DNA from: Desulfofustis limnaeus
Lineage (GTDB): Bacteria > Desulfobacterota > Desulfobulbia > Desulfobulbales > Desulfocapsaceae
DNA: 64,000 nucleotides
NCBI RefSeq assembly: GCF_023169885.1
Contig: NZ_AP025516.1
Location: 1,302,001-1,366,000, forward strand
Reading direction: 5' to 3'
Numbering within the stretch: the first letter of the stretch is position 1; each line of letters opens with the position of its first letter. Positions 8,182 through 16,652 of the stretch are shown here, piece by piece. Both the position numbers and the translations under genes were made by a program. Below the pieces are notes generated by a model that saw only the letters and a list, made by a program, of their open reading frames with translations, did not search any database and was not told where the DNA came from.

Positions 8182-10011
8182 ATGAGTGACACTGCCATCC
8201 ACTTGGTCATGGGCAACGAGGCCATCGGCGACGGGCTGTTGGAAGCCGGCTGCCAGGTGGTCGCCGCCTACCCGGGGACCCCGTCCACCGAAATCATGCA
8301 GTCGATCATCACCGCCAAAGAGCGGGCCGGCGGGCCGCTCCACCTGGAGTGGTCGGTCAACGAGAAAATCGCCTTCGAGGTGGCCCTGGCGGCCAGCTAT
8401 ACCGGTAAACGGTCGGCGGCCATCATGAAGCAGGTGGGCCTCAATGTCGCCGCCGATCCCTTCATGCGCACTGCTTATCTGGGAACGGTCGGCGGCATGG
8501 TGACGGTGGTGGCCGACGATCCGGGGCCGCACAGCTCGCAGACGGAGCAGGACACCCGGCTGTTCTGTCTGCAGGGGCGGGTGCCGGTGCTCGACCCGTC
8601 CAGCCCGGCCGAAGCCAAGGCGATGATCGGTCCGGCCTACGCGCTCTCCGAGAAATACCGGCGTAACATCGTACTCCGTCCCACCACCCGGATCAGCCAC
8701 TCCCGGCAGAATGTGGCCCTCGGCGCCGTGCCGGTGATGAACCGGCCGTCCTCGTTTACTCCCGATCCCGGTCGCTGGTGCGCCACCCCCGCTTTCCTGC
8801 CGGGCCTGCACGGGGCGCTGAACAAGGACCTGGAGGCCATCTCCCGCGAACCGGAGTGGCAGCCCCGGCTGACGCCCGGTGACGGTAGCCGTCCCGGCAC
8901 GGCCTTGGTCGCCTCCGGCATCGTCTATGCCCACCTGGTGGACCTGCTGGACGAACTGGGCCTGGCCGGGACGATCGATCTCTACCAGGTGCTCATGCCC
9001 TATCCGTTGAGCCCGACCTTCATTGAGCGGCTGCGGGCCGATTACCAGCGGTTGCTGATCCTCGAGGAGACCTATCCGGTGATCGAGCTGCAGCTCGCCC
9101 ATCCGGGGGCCGTGGGCAAACAGGGCGGGGCGGTGCCGCGGGTCGGCGAGCTGACGCCGGATGCGGTGCATGCGGTGTTGGCCGATTTTCTCCATCTGGC
9201 AAAGCCGCGCCAGACCGGGCCGGCGCAACGGGGCCAGCGGCCGTCGCTCTGTCCCGGGTGCCCCCACCGGGCCGCCTTCTACACCATCAAGCAGACCTTT
9301 CCCGACGGCATCTATCCCTCCGATATCGGCTGTTACACGCTGGGCATGAACCTGGGGGCGGTGCATACCGTCCATTGCATGGGCGCCTGCATCAGCCAGG
9401 GAGCTGGTTTTTACCAGGCCTACCGGCTGGACGGCGGCGACTTCCCGACGGTGGTGGTGACCATCGGCGACTCCACCTTCTTCCACGCCGGCATCCCTGC
9501 CCTGATCAACGCGGTACTGCAGCGGGCCCGGATCATCGTCGTCATCCTCGACAACGCCACGACGGCCATGACCGGCGGCCAGCCGGTGCCGCACCTGGGG
9601 GTCACCGCCGGCGGCCAGCCGACCACAGCGATCGCCATCGAGCCGCTGGTCCGCGCCGCCGGTGTCGAATTTCTCGAGGTCTGCGACCCGTACGACTCCC
9701 GAGCCCTGACCAGGGTGCTCAAACAGGCCGACGCCCATATCCGTAGCGATGACGGCTCGGTGGCGGTGGTCATCTCCCGGCACCCCTGCGTCATGGATCC
9801 GGCGGCCAAAAAAATACGCTCGCCGGCCACCGCCATTATCACCGACGAGTGTATCGGCTGCGGCACCTGTGTCAGTGAGTATGAATGCCCGGCCTTGTCG
9901 CTCAACGAGGAGGAGGGGCGAGCGGTGATCGATGGGGATCGGTGCATCGGTTGCGGCACCTGTGTCGACGTCTGCCCGGTCCAGGCCATCGAGGTGAAGG
10001 AGCTATCATGA
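8182..10011 (+). CDS. iorA: Indolepyruvate ferredoxin oxidoreductase, alpha subunit
   Basis: Thiamine-diphosphate enzyme of 609 residues that oxidatively decarboxylates aryl pyruvates (from Trp, Phe, Tyr transamination) to aryl-acetyl-CoA with reduction of ferredoxin. The N-terminal part is the pyrimidine-binding domain (AAYPGTPSTEIMQ), the middle has the thiamine-binding GDSTFFHAGIPALINAV loop with ILDN, and the C-terminus carries two [4Fe-4S] motifs, CIGCGTCVSEYECP and CIGCGTCVDVCP. AAGGA precedes the ATG. It overlaps iorB by 4 bp. Placement inside a transporter operon under a TrpR-like site supports aromatic amino acid use. Confidence 0.96.
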   Translation: MSDTAIHLVMGNEAIGDGLLEAGCQVVAAYPGTPSTEIMQSIITAKERAGGPLHLEWSVNEKIAFEVALAASYTGKRSAAIMKQVGLNVAADPFMRTAYLGTVGGMVTVVADDPGPHSSQTEQDTRLFCLQGRVPVLDPSSPAEAKAMIGPAYALSEKYRRNIVLRPTTRISHSRQNVALGAVPVMNRPSSFTPDPGRWCATPAFLPGLHGALNKDLEAISREPEWQPRLTPGDGSRPGTALVASGIVYAHLVDLLDELGLAGTIDLYQVLMPYPLSPTFIERLRADYQRLLILEETYPVIELQLAHPGAVGKQGGAVPRVGELTPDAVHAVLADFLHLAKPRQTGPAQRGQRPSLCPGCPHRAAFYTIKQTFPDGIYPSDIGCYTLGMNLGAVHTVHCMGACISQGAGFYQAYRLDGGDFPTVVVTIGDSTFFHAGIPALINAVLQRARIIVVILDNATTAMTGGQPVPHLGVTAGGQPTTAIAIEPLVRAAGVEFLEVCDPYDSRALTRVLKQADAHIRSDDGSVAVVISRHPCVMDPAAKKIRSPATAIITDECIGCGTCVSEYECPALSLNEEEGRAVIDGDRCIGCGTCVDVCPVQAIEVKELS

Positions 10012-10508
10012 AACAGCAGATTATCGTCAGCGGCATCGGCGGTCAGGGCGCCCTTTTTCTGACCCGAGTCATCGCCCAGGCGGCCGTTGATCTGGACATC
10101 CCGGTCATGACCTCGGAGACCCACGGCATGGCCCAACGCGGCGGCACCGTGATCTCCACCATCAAGGTCGGCCCGTTCGCCTCGCCGCTCATTCGCACCG
10201 GTCAGGCCGATGTGGCCCTGCTGCTCTGGGAGGATAACCTGGGGGTGCACCGGCCGCTGGTCAAGGACGACGGTACGCTGGTGATCAACGCCGAAGGGGC
10301 CGGTCCCGGCCTGCGCATCGATGCCTCGGGGATCGCCAGGAAGCTGGGCAACGCCGTGCTCTCCAACCTGGTGCTGCTCGGCTGCGCGGTGCGCCATCAG
10401 GCGCTGTTCTGCGACCAGCAGGCCTGCGCCGCGGCGATCCGGAAACTGGCTCCGGCACGCTTTGTCGAGCAGAATCTCCAAGCCTTTTACGAGGGATTGA
10501 ACGGGTGA
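10008..10508 (+). CDS. iorB: Indolepyruvate ferredoxin oxidoreductase, beta subunit
   Basis: The 166-residue partner of IorA, of the pyruvate/ketoisovalerate oxidoreductase gamma-domain family, starting MKQQIIVSGIGGQGALFL with the GIGGQG nucleotide-like loop and the TSETHGMAQRGGTV segment typical of IorB. It has no iron-sulphur motif, as expected. The ATG at 10008 overlaps the iorA stop; the frame is open further upstream but inside iorA coding sequence. It ends by overlapping the GTG of livM. Confidence 0.95.
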   Translation: MKQQIIVSGIGGQGALFLTRVIAQAAVDLDIPVMTSETHGMAQRGGTVISTIKVGPFASPLIRTGQADVALLLWEDNLGVHRPLVKDDGTLVINAEGAGPGLRIDASGIARKLGNAVLSNLVLLGCAVRHQALFCDQQACAAAIRKLAPARFVEQNLQAFYEGLNG

Positions 10509-11509
10509 GCATCGGCCGCCGCGATCGATTGTCCTATTTCGTATCGCTGCACCGCACCGGGCTGCTGGTGGCTGTGCTGACGGCGGTGCTGGCGCTTTAT
10601 CCGCTGGTTGAGAAGAACCCGTATACCCTCGGTCTGACCAACCTGATCGCCATCAACGCCATCGTCGTGCTCGGCCTCAACCTGTTCATCGGCTACGCCG
10701 GGCAGATCTCACTCGGCCACGCCGCTTTTTTCGGGCTCGGCGCCTACGGCTCGGCCATCGCCACCGTTACCATAGGATTGCCCCCGTGGCCGGCGATGGT
10801 GCTGGTCGCCCTGCTGGTCGGCCTAGTTGCGCTGGTCATCGGCATTCCGGTGCTGCGCCTGAGTGGCCACTACCTGGCCATGGCCACCCTCGGCTTCAAT
10901 TTCGTGATCCATACCGTCCTGCTGGAATGGCACGAGGTAACCGGTGGGCCGAGCGGCTTTGCCGGTATCCCGTCGCTCGGTTTCGGCAAGTTCCTGTTCG
11001 ACAGCGAGATTCGCCTGCATTACCTGCTCTGGGGCGTGACCCTGCTCTGTCTGCTGCTTAGCCTCAATCTGGTGCGCAGCGGCGTCGGGCGCGGCCTGGC
11101 GGCGCTGGCCGGGGATGAGACCGCCGCCGCCGCCCTGGGGGTCGATACCAAGCGGGCCAAGATCAAGGTCTTCGTGCTCTCCGCCGTCTACGCCTCGTTG
11201 GCCGGCAGTCTGTTCGCCCACTGCTATAGCTACGTCAGCCCCGATTCGTTTGGTATCTTCACCTCGGCCGATCTGGTGATCATGGTCGTCGTCGGCGGCA
11301 TGGGCTCGATCTGGGGATCGCTCTTCGGCGCCGGCCTGATCACGCTGCTGCCGGAGTGGGTCGATCTGTTCGACACCTACAAGGACTTCGTGCATGGCGG
11401 CATCCTCGTGCTGGTGCTGATGTTTTTGCCGCAGGGGCTGGTCACCGGCCTGGTGGATCTGATCAGGATCCGGATCGCTCTGGGGAGGCGGAAGCATGCT
11501 GCATCTTGA
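10505..11509 (+). CDS. livM: Branched-chain/aromatic amino acid ABC permease, LivM type
   Basis: Second permease of the LIV transporter, 334 residues, with the LFIGYAGQISLGHAAFFGLGA motif region and the GDETAAAALGVDTKRAKIKVF cytoplasmic loop that contacts the ATPases. It starts at GTG 10505, overlapping the iorB stop, and its end overlaps livG by 14 bp. The order livH-iorA-iorB-livM shows the enzyme genes are embedded in the transporter operon rather than appended. Confidence 0.94.
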   Translation: MSIGRRDRLSYFVSLHRTGLLVAVLTAVLALYPLVEKNPYTLGLTNLIAINAIVVLGLNLFIGYAGQISLGHAAFFGLGAYGSAIATVTIGLPPWPAMVLVALLVGLVALVIGIPVLRLSGHYLAMATLGFNFVIHTVLLEWHEVTGGPSGFAGIPSLGFGKFLFDSEIRLHYLLWGVTLLCLLLSLNLVRSGVGRGLAALAGDETAAAALGVDTKRAKIKVFVLSAVYASLAGSLFAHCYSYVSPDSFGIFTSADLVIMVVVGGMGSIWGSLFGAGLITLLPEWVDLFDTYKDFVHGGILVLVLMFLPQGLVTGLVDLIRIRIALGRRKHAAS

Positions 11510-12260
11510 CGGGGTCAGCCGGCACTTCGGCGGTCTGCCGGCCCTTGATCGGGTCTCCTTCGCCATCCCCCCGGGCCAGGTCACGGCGCTGATCGGGCCC
11601 AACGGCGCCGGCAAGAGCACCCTGATCAATTGTATCACCGGTGTCGATACGCCGACGGCCGGCACCGTTGTCTTTCAGGGGCGGCCCATCACCGGTCTGC
11701 CCGCCCATCGCATCAGCCGCCTCGGCATCGCCCGCACCTTCCAAAATCTGCGGCTGTTCCCGCGCATCAGCGTGTTGGAAAATGTGCTCTGCGGACTGAC
11801 CAGGGAAGGGGGGCAGTCGATGCTGATGGCCATGCTGCGCCTCCCCTATCTGCGGCACCGCGAGCGGCTGCTGAAGCTGCGGGCCATGGAAGCGCTCGAT
11901 CGCTTCCACCTCAGCGACAAGGCCTCCTGGCCGGCGGCCATCCTGGCCTACGGCGACAAGAAGCGGGTCGAGTTGGCCCGGGCCACGGTGGGCAATCCGC
12001 ACCTGCTGCTGCTCGACGAGCCGGTGGCCGGGCTAAACGGTGAAGAGACGGCGGCGGTCGGCGAGCAACTGCACCGGCTGCGGGCCGCCGGCCATACCAT
12101 CCTGCTGGTGGAGCATGACATGGACCTGGTGATGCGGCTGGCCGATCGGGTGGTGGTCCTGGACAGCGGCCGCTGCATCGCCGTCGGCACCCCCGACGAG
12201 GTGCGCAGCAATCCGCTCGTGCTCGAGGCCTATCTCGGGCAGATGGAGGCCACCGCCTGA
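11496..12260 (+). CDS. livG: LIV ABC transporter ATPase, LivG type
   Basis: Cytoplasmic ATPase of 254 residues with Walker A GPNGAGKS, the LivG-specific RTFQNLRLFPRISVLENV Q-loop region, a non-canonical signature stretch AYGDKKRVELARA in place of LSGGQ, Walker B LLLLDEP and the switch His in LLVEHDMDLVM. These features and length are normal for LivG. It overlaps livM upstream and the livF-paaK frame by one base downstream (TGATG). Confidence 0.95.
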   Translation: MLHLDGVSRHFGGLPALDRVSFAIPPGQVTALIGPNGAGKSTLINCITGVDTPTAGTVVFQGRPITGLPAHRISRLGIARTFQNLRLFPRISVLENVLCGLTREGGQSMLMAMLRLPYLRHRERLLKLRAMEALDRFHLSDKASWPAAILAYGDKKRVELARATVGNPHLLLLDEPVAGLNGEETAAVGEQLHRLRAAGHTILLVEHDMDLVMRLADRVVVLDSGRCIAVGTPDEVRSNPLVLEAYLGQMEATA

Positions 12261-14344
12261 TGCTGACGATCCGCCATCTGACCGCCCATTACGGCGCCGC
12301 CCAGGCCCTGTTCGGGGTCGACCTGGAGGTCGGCCGGGGCCAGACCGTCGCCCTCGTCGGTGCCAACGGTGCCGGCAAGAGCACGCTGCTGCGCTGCGTC
12401 ATGGGCTTGGTGAAACCGACCGGCGGCACCATTGAACTTGAGGGGGAAGACGTCACGCACCGCTCCCCGGCGCACCTGGTGCGCCGGGGACTGGCCCTGT
12501 CGCCGGAGGGGCGTGAGGTGTTTGCCGAGCTGACGGTCCTGGAAAACCTGGAGCTGGGCGCCATCCCCTTGTCGCTCGGAACAGCCGAAAAGGCCCGGAG
12601 GATCGACGGGGTGTTCAGCCGTTTTCCGAAACTGGCCGAACGCAGGAAACAGGCGGCCGGCACCCTGTCCGGCGGCGAGCAGCAGATGCTGGCCATGGGC
12701 CGGGCCCTGATGGCCGGGCCGAAGTTGCTGCTGCTCGACGAGCCGAGCCTCGGGCTGGCACCGTTGATCACCGATGAGATCTTCGCCATCATCCACCAAT
12801 TGGCGCGGTCCGGCACCACCATCCTGCTGGTGGAACAGAATGCGGCCCGGGCCTTGTCGGCCTCCGACAAGGCCTATCTGCTGGCCAACGGCACCATCGT
12901 CGAGCAGGGTCGGAGCAGCGACCTGCTCAACGACGCCGCCCTGCGCGCTGCCTTTCTCGGCGCTTCCGCAGAAAACCCGGCAGCCAGCCGTCTCGGCGGC
13001 GCCGGTTTGACCAATATACGCTTGGAGAAACCCGATATGCATAAACTGGATTTCATGCCGCACTTCAAAGACGTTGGCGAGTTGCGGGCCCACCAGCAGT
13101 GCGGGTTGTGCTGGACCGTCCGGCACGCCTACGAGGGGTCGGCCCACTACCGCCGGAAATTCGAAGAGGCCGGGATCTCCCCGGCCGACATCAAGGATCT
13201 GGCCGACCTGCAGAAGCTGCCGTTCACCACCGCCGACGACCTGCGCGACGGCTACCCGTTTCCGCTGCGCGCCGTTCCCTACGAGCAGCTGGTGCGCATC
13301 CATGCCAGTTCCGGGACCACCGGCAAGCGCAAGGTGCTCTGTTATACCCAGAAAGATCTGGACGACTGGGAATATTTCTTCGCCCGCTGTTATCAGATGG
13401 CCGGCGTCACGCCGTTGGACCGGGTGCAGATCGCCGTCGGTTACGGTGTCTGGACCGCCGGTGTCGGTTTCCAGGCGGGCTGCGAGAAGATCGGGGCGCT
13501 GGCGGTGCCGCTCGGCCCCGGCAATATCGACATGCACATCCAGTTCCTGCTCGATTTCCAGTCCACCGTCTTTTGTTCGACGGCCTCCATGGCGCTGCTG
13601 ATGGCCGAGGAGATCCACCGGCGCGCCATCGCCGACAAGATCGCCGTCAAGAAGATCATCTACGGCTCGGAACGCTCCAGCCGCTCGATGCGCAGCAAGA
13701 TTTCCGAACTGTTCGGCGGTGCCGAGCTGTTCGACATCACCGGCCTGACCGAGCTGTACGGTCCGGGGACCGGCATCGAGTGCTCCGATCACGACTGCAT
13801 CCATTACTGGAGCGATTACTACCTGCTCGAGATCCTCGACCCCGAGACACTGCAGCCGCTGCCCGACGGCGAGTGGGGGGAGATGGTGGTGACCTCGCTG
13901 TGCAAGGAGGGGGCGCCGCTCATCCGCTATCGCACCCGGGACATCACCCGGATCATTCCCGGACCCTGCACCTGCGGCTCCATCATGCCGCGCCATTCGC
14001 GCATCCGCGGCCGTTCCGACGACACCATCAAATTCCGTGGGGTCAACATCTATCCGAGCAGCATCGACACCATTCTCTCGGCCATACCCGGCCTCGGATC
14101 GGAATACCAGATCCACCTGCGCCGAGATGAGGCCGGCCGCGACCATATGCGGCTGGTCATCGAACGGGCCGAAGGGGTGGACGACAAACGGAGCGCCGAG
14201 TTGGCCCATGAGGCCACCTATCAGATCAAGAAACAGCAATTGGTCTCGGCCGATGTGGAACTGGTCGACTACGGCCGGCTGCCTCGATCGGAGCGCAAGA
14301 GTAAACGGGTGTTTGACAACCGTATTCAAGACGAGATCGTCTAA
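12260..14344 (+). CDS. LivF ATPase fused in frame to PaaK-type aryl-acetate CoA ligase
   Basis: One open frame of 694 residues holds two complete proteins. Residues 1-235 are LivF: Walker A GANGAGKS, signature LSGGEQQMLAMGRAL, Walker B LLLLDEPSLGLA. After a linker of about 25 residues with no stop codon, residues about 260-694 are an AMP-forming phenylacetate-CoA ligase: ASSGTTGKRK phosphate loop near 350, TGLTELYGPG, a CTCG metal-binding-like pair and the C-terminal lid RGRSDDTIKFRGVNIYPS. The ligase part (435 residues) equals normal PaaK length. It would activate aryl-acetates, the product class of IorAB. Either a true fusion, or two proteins through an internal start at 13037; a sequencing error at the junction is possible. 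Confidence 0.88.
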   Translation: MLTIRHLTAHYGAAQALFGVDLEVGRGQTVALVGANGAGKSTLLRCVMGLVKPTGGTIELEGEDVTHRSPAHLVRRGLALSPEGREVFAELTVLENLELGAIPLSLGTAEKARRIDGVFSRFPKLAERRKQAAGTLSGGEQQMLAMGRALMAGPKLLLLDEPSLGLAPLITDEIFAIIHQLARSGTTILLVEQNAARALSASDKAYLLANGTIVEQGRSSDLLNDAALRAAFLGASAENPAASRLGGAGLTNIRLEKPDMHKLDFMPHFKDVGELRAHQQCGLCWTVRHAYEGSAHYRRKFEEAGISPADIKDLADLQKLPFTTADDLRDGYPFPLRAVPYEQLVRIHASSGTTGKRKVLCYTQKDLDDWEYFFARCYQMAGVTPLDRVQIAVGYGVWTAGVGFQAGCEKIGALAVPLGPGNIDMHIQFLLDFQSTVFCSTASMALLMAEEIHRRAIADKIAVKKIIYGSERSSRSMRSKISELFGGAELFDITGLTELYGPGTGIECSDHDCIHYWSDYYLLEILDPETLQPLPDGEWGEMVVTSLCKEGAPLIRYRTRDITRIIPGPCTCGSIMPRHSRIRGRSDDTIKFRGVNIYPSSIDTILSAIPGLGSEYQIHLRRDEAGRDHMRLVIERAEGVDDKRSAELAHEATYQIKKQQLVSADVELVDYGRLPRSERKSKRVFDNRIQDEIV
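13024..13039 (+). promoter_or_regulatory. Possible internal ribosome binding site for the PaaK part
   Basis: GGAG at 13024-13027 lies 9 bp before an in-frame ATG at 13037, which would give a ligase starting MHKLDFMPHFKDVGEL, exactly where PaaK homology begins. This would release a separate ligase from the fused frame. Confidence 0.45.
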
Positions 14345-14434
14345 CGAGTAGTGATACCACCTTTGGGACCAGCTACCGGTCGGATCACCGGCAGGCCGAC
14401 GGAGCCGGTCGCACAACCGAGAAGAGGAGCCATT

Positions 14435-15589
14435 ATGATGAGAACCGTATACGCAAGTCTGGTGTGTCTGCTGCTGGCCGTTGCCCCGGCGGCAGCCGAG
14501 GAAGTGATCAAGCTGGGGGCGCTGTTCGACCTGTCCGGCCGGGCGGCCTTTATCGGCACGCCCACCAAGCTGGTCGCCGAAATGGTAGTGGAGAAGATCA
14601 ACGCCGAGGGCGGTATCAACGGCAAGAAGATCGAACTGGTCATCGCCGATACCGAGGCCGACCCGGCCAAGACCGCCTCCATCGTCAAGAAATTCATCTA
14701 CAAGGACAACGTGGTGGCGATCATTGGGCCGACCCTGACCGATACCGGCATGAACGTCAAGAAGGTGGTGGATGAGGGCAAAACGCCGATCTTCATGACG
14801 GTCGGCGGCGATCCGGTGATCATGGGCGGCAAGTACGGCCCGTTCGAGTGGGTGTTCAAGTCGCCGCAACGCTCGAGCACCGCTGTCGAGCGGTTGTTCA
14901 TCTACCTGCAGGAGAAAGGGCTTACCAAAGTGGCCCTATTGTCGGCGGCCGATGGTTTCGGCAAGGACGGCGAGCACTGGATGAACGAATTGGGCCCGAA
15001 ATACGGGATCGAGATCATCGCCCGAGAGTCCTTCGGGACCCGCGACACCGACATGACCGCCCAGCTCACCAAGGTGAAGAACAGCAACCCGCAGGCGATC
15101 ATCGCCTGGACCATCGGGCCGGCCGGCTCGATCATCGCCAAGAACAAGGTGCAACTGGGCATCGACCTGCCCTTGTTCCAATGCCACGGACTGCCTGACC
15201 CGAAATACGTGGAGCTGGCCGGCCCGGCCAGCGAAGGCGATCGGATGCCGTCCACCAAGCTGATGGTGGCCGACGAATTGCCCGACAACGACCCGCAGAA
15301 GCCGGTGGTCCAGGAATTCATCCGGCTCTACCGGGAGAAGGGATATGACCAGCAGTTCCCGATCAACACCCACTCCGGCTACGCCTGGGACGCCATCATG
15401 ATGGTCGCCAACGCCATCAAACAGGTGGGCACCGACAAGGCGGCCCTGCGTGACGCCATTGAGGCCACCACCGGCTACGTCGGCGTATCCGGCATCTATA
15501 ACATCACCCCCGAGGACCACAACGGCCTCGGCGTCGACTCGATGGTCATGGTGCAGGTAAAAAACGGCGCCTTCACCCTCGCGGAATAG
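14435..15589 (+). CDS. livJ: LIV-type periplasmic amino acid-binding protein
   Basis: Secreted solute-binding protein of 384 residues, type I periplasmic fold (ANF receptor/Peripla_BP_6). The signal peptide ends near APAAAEE; the mature protein begins VIKLGALFDLSGRAAFIG and has the typical EKINAEGGINGKKIELV segment. The start at ATG 14435 has AGGAG 5 bp upstream; earlier in-frame codons from 14351 lack one. It is the last operon gene and is followed by a strong terminator. The associated enzymes suggest aromatic rather than aliphatic ligands. Confidence 0.93.
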   Translation: MMRTVYASLVCLLLAVAPAAAEEVIKLGALFDLSGRAAFIGTPTKLVAEMVVEKINAEGGINGKKIELVIADTEADPAKTASIVKKFIYKDNVVAIIGPTLTDTGMNVKKVVDEGKTPIFMTVGGDPVIMGGKYGPFEWVFKSPQRSSTAVERLFIYLQEKGLTKVALLSAADGFGKDGEHWMNELGPKYGIEIIARESFGTRDTDMTAQLTKVKNSNPQAIIAWTIGPAGSIIAKNKVQLGIDLPLFQCHGLPDPKYVELAGPASEGDRMPSTKLMVADELPDNDPQKPVVQEFIRLYREKGYDQQFPINTHSGYAWDAIMMVANAIKQVGTDKAALRDAIEATTGYVGVSGIYNITPEDHNGLGVDSMVMVQVKNGAFTLAE

Positions 15590-15603
15590 GGAGGTCAGAG
15601 AGG

Positions 15604-15629
15604 GGGGATGAGCTGTCATCCCCTTTTTT
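15604..15629 (+). terminator. Intrinsic terminator of the liv-ior-paaK operon
   Basis: Perfect 8-bp stem GGGGATGA / TCATCCCC with a 4-nt loop, followed by six T, 14 bp after the livJ stop. Confidence 0.92.
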
Positions 15630-15657
15630 GTAAACCATCACTAATAATAAAGTGGAG

Positions 15658-15788
15658 CTTGAAAAATTCGAAATTTCGTTCAAGATCGAGGCGTGTAAGA
15701 GAATTTTACCGCAGGTATATACATGATATTCCGAGGATAAAATTTGATTGCGCAACGACGAGGTTGCGCGGAATGGCAATTTTTCAAG
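15658..15788. repeat. 131-bp palindromic intergenic element
   Basis: The segment is bounded by an exact 11-bp inverted repeat, CTTGAAAAATT (15658-15668) and AATTTTTCAAG (15778-15788). Nested inside are further inverted pairs, such as GAATTTTA with ATAAAATT and GCGCAAC with GTTGCGC, plus a self-complementary GTATATAC. The whole could fold as one long imperfect hairpin. No coding frame is convincing. It resembles miniature non-coding repeats seen between genes in related bacteria, but its copy number cannot be judged here. Confidence 0.6.
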
Positions 15789-15799
15789 GTTCCCTAAAG

Positions 15800-16120
15800 T
15801 CAGCGTGACTCAAGTAGATGGTTGATGAGCCGATTAAGGCTTATCTCCTGCTCAGCCGCTTCGATGGTCAGCTGTTTGTGCAGGTTGGCTGGCATCCTGA
15901 GCCGGTAATTGCCGCTGTATTTTCTGGTGGCAAAAGGGACTGGCGATCTCTCTCCGCTCTTTTCCATATCGGAAAGAACATCCGCTACGGTTCTGCGGAT
16001 ACCACTCAGTGCTTGTTCATAGCTCGCATCAAGCCAGCTTAACGAAGGAAATTCCAGACATGTGGCCACATACGCCTGGTCTTCCTCCGACCACGTGACT
16101 CTATAAGTATATTTGTCCAT
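15800..16120 (-). CDS. hicB: HicB-family antitoxin
   Basis: Protein of 106 residues with a HicB-type partial RNase H fold at the N-terminus (YRVTWSEEDQAYVATCLEFPSLS) and a C-terminal ribbon-helix-helix-like segment (NYRLRMPANLHKQLTIEAAEQEISLNRL written here only in part: NYRLRMPANLHKQL). It would neutralise HicA and bind the promoter. GGAGG lies 8 bp before the ATG. The gene follows hicA by 14 bp on the same strand. Confidence 0.9.
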   Translation of the reverse strand: MDKYTYRVTWSEEDQAYVATCLEFPSLSWLDASYEQALSGIRRTVADVLSDMEKSGERSPVPFATRKYSGNYRLRMPANLHKQLTIEAAEQEISLNRLINHLLESR

Positions 16121-16134
16121 CTATGTCCCTCCGT

Positions 16135-16368
16135 TCACAGTTTCTTTAAAGCCTTGATGACCTGCTTTACTTGATATGGTTTTGCTTTGTCTCCGTCTTT
16201 TTGAATGTTTATTCGTGGGTCGCCGAGCCATGGTGTTTGGTAAACCCGGTGGCTTGTTTTGCTTTGTCTTGGTGCACCAAAGAAATGATCACAGATGGCA
16301 GCGAGGCGAGCAAATCTGATATGGGTCGGCGCAGCCTCCAATTCAGCAATGATTTTTGCCTTGTCCAT
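16135..16368 (-). CDS. hicA: HicA-family mRNA interferase toxin
   Basis: Protein of 77 residues with the double-stranded-RNA-binding-like HicA core: KTSHRVYQTP contains the catalytic His position, followed by DPRINIQKDGDKAKPYQVKQ, the family's best-conserved stretch (up to KAKPYQVKQVIKAL). The length is within the long HicA subgroup. I use ATG 16368; a TTG two codons earlier is possible and neither has a clear Shine-Dalgarno. It precedes hicB in the usual toxin-first order. Confidence 0.85.
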   Translation of the reverse strand: MDKAKIIAELEAAPTHIRFARLAAICDHFFGAPRQSKTSHRVYQTPWLGDPRINIQKDGDKAKPYQVKQVIKALKKL

Positions 16369-16442
16369 GAACAAAAGGTATCAATAATGACACCATTGGT
16401 CAAGGCGAATGAAAAGGAGGAGAAATGAAAAGGAGGAGAAAC

Positions 16443-16477
16443 CAAAAAGCACCGAGACGGTGAGGTTCTCGGTGCTT
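16443..16477 (-). terminator. Intrinsic terminator of the tRNA-Gln gene
   Basis: On the minus strand an 11-bp stem, AAGCACCGAGA / TCTCGGTGCTT (16447-16457 with 16467-16477), is followed by a T-rich tail (TTTTTGG). It begins 10 bp after the tRNA 3' end. Just beyond it, 16409-16441 holds two copies of GAAAAGGAGGAGAAA. Confidence 0.85.
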
Positions 16478-16486
16478 CATAGTGTG

Positions 16487-16560
16487 TGGCTGGGGGACAG
16501 GGATTCGAACCCCGATAAGCGGAGTCAGAGTCCGCCGTCTTACCATTAGACCATCCCCCA
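16487..16560 (-). tRNA. tRNA-Gln (anticodon CTG)
   Basis: On the minus strand the sequence folds as a full cloverleaf: acceptor TGGGGGA paired with TCCCCCA, discriminator G, encoded CCA; anticodon stem GCGGA/TCCGC with loop CTCTGAC giving anticodon CTG; T-loop GTTCGAATC. It decodes CAG. Confidence 0.96.
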
Positions 16561-16652
16561 GCTCGGGGTGTGTTGGTGAGCTTCAGATATATAGTAGAAG
16601 CGCTCGGCCGTGTCAAGGCAAAATCGAGCTGGACCTTATGCTGCTGGGCCGT

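Noticed and set aside
8068-9783. Long open frame antisense to iorA (and similar frames antisense to livF-paaK at 12230-14869 and glmM at 27149-28459)
   Set aside because: No recognisable domain; each lies exactly over a well-identified gene and comes from high third-position GC.
16409-16441. Tandem GAAAAGGAGGAGAAA units as a possible repeat array or CRISPR-like element
   Set aside because: Only two short adjacent copies without spacers; simple local duplication. No CRISPR array was seen anywhere in the window.
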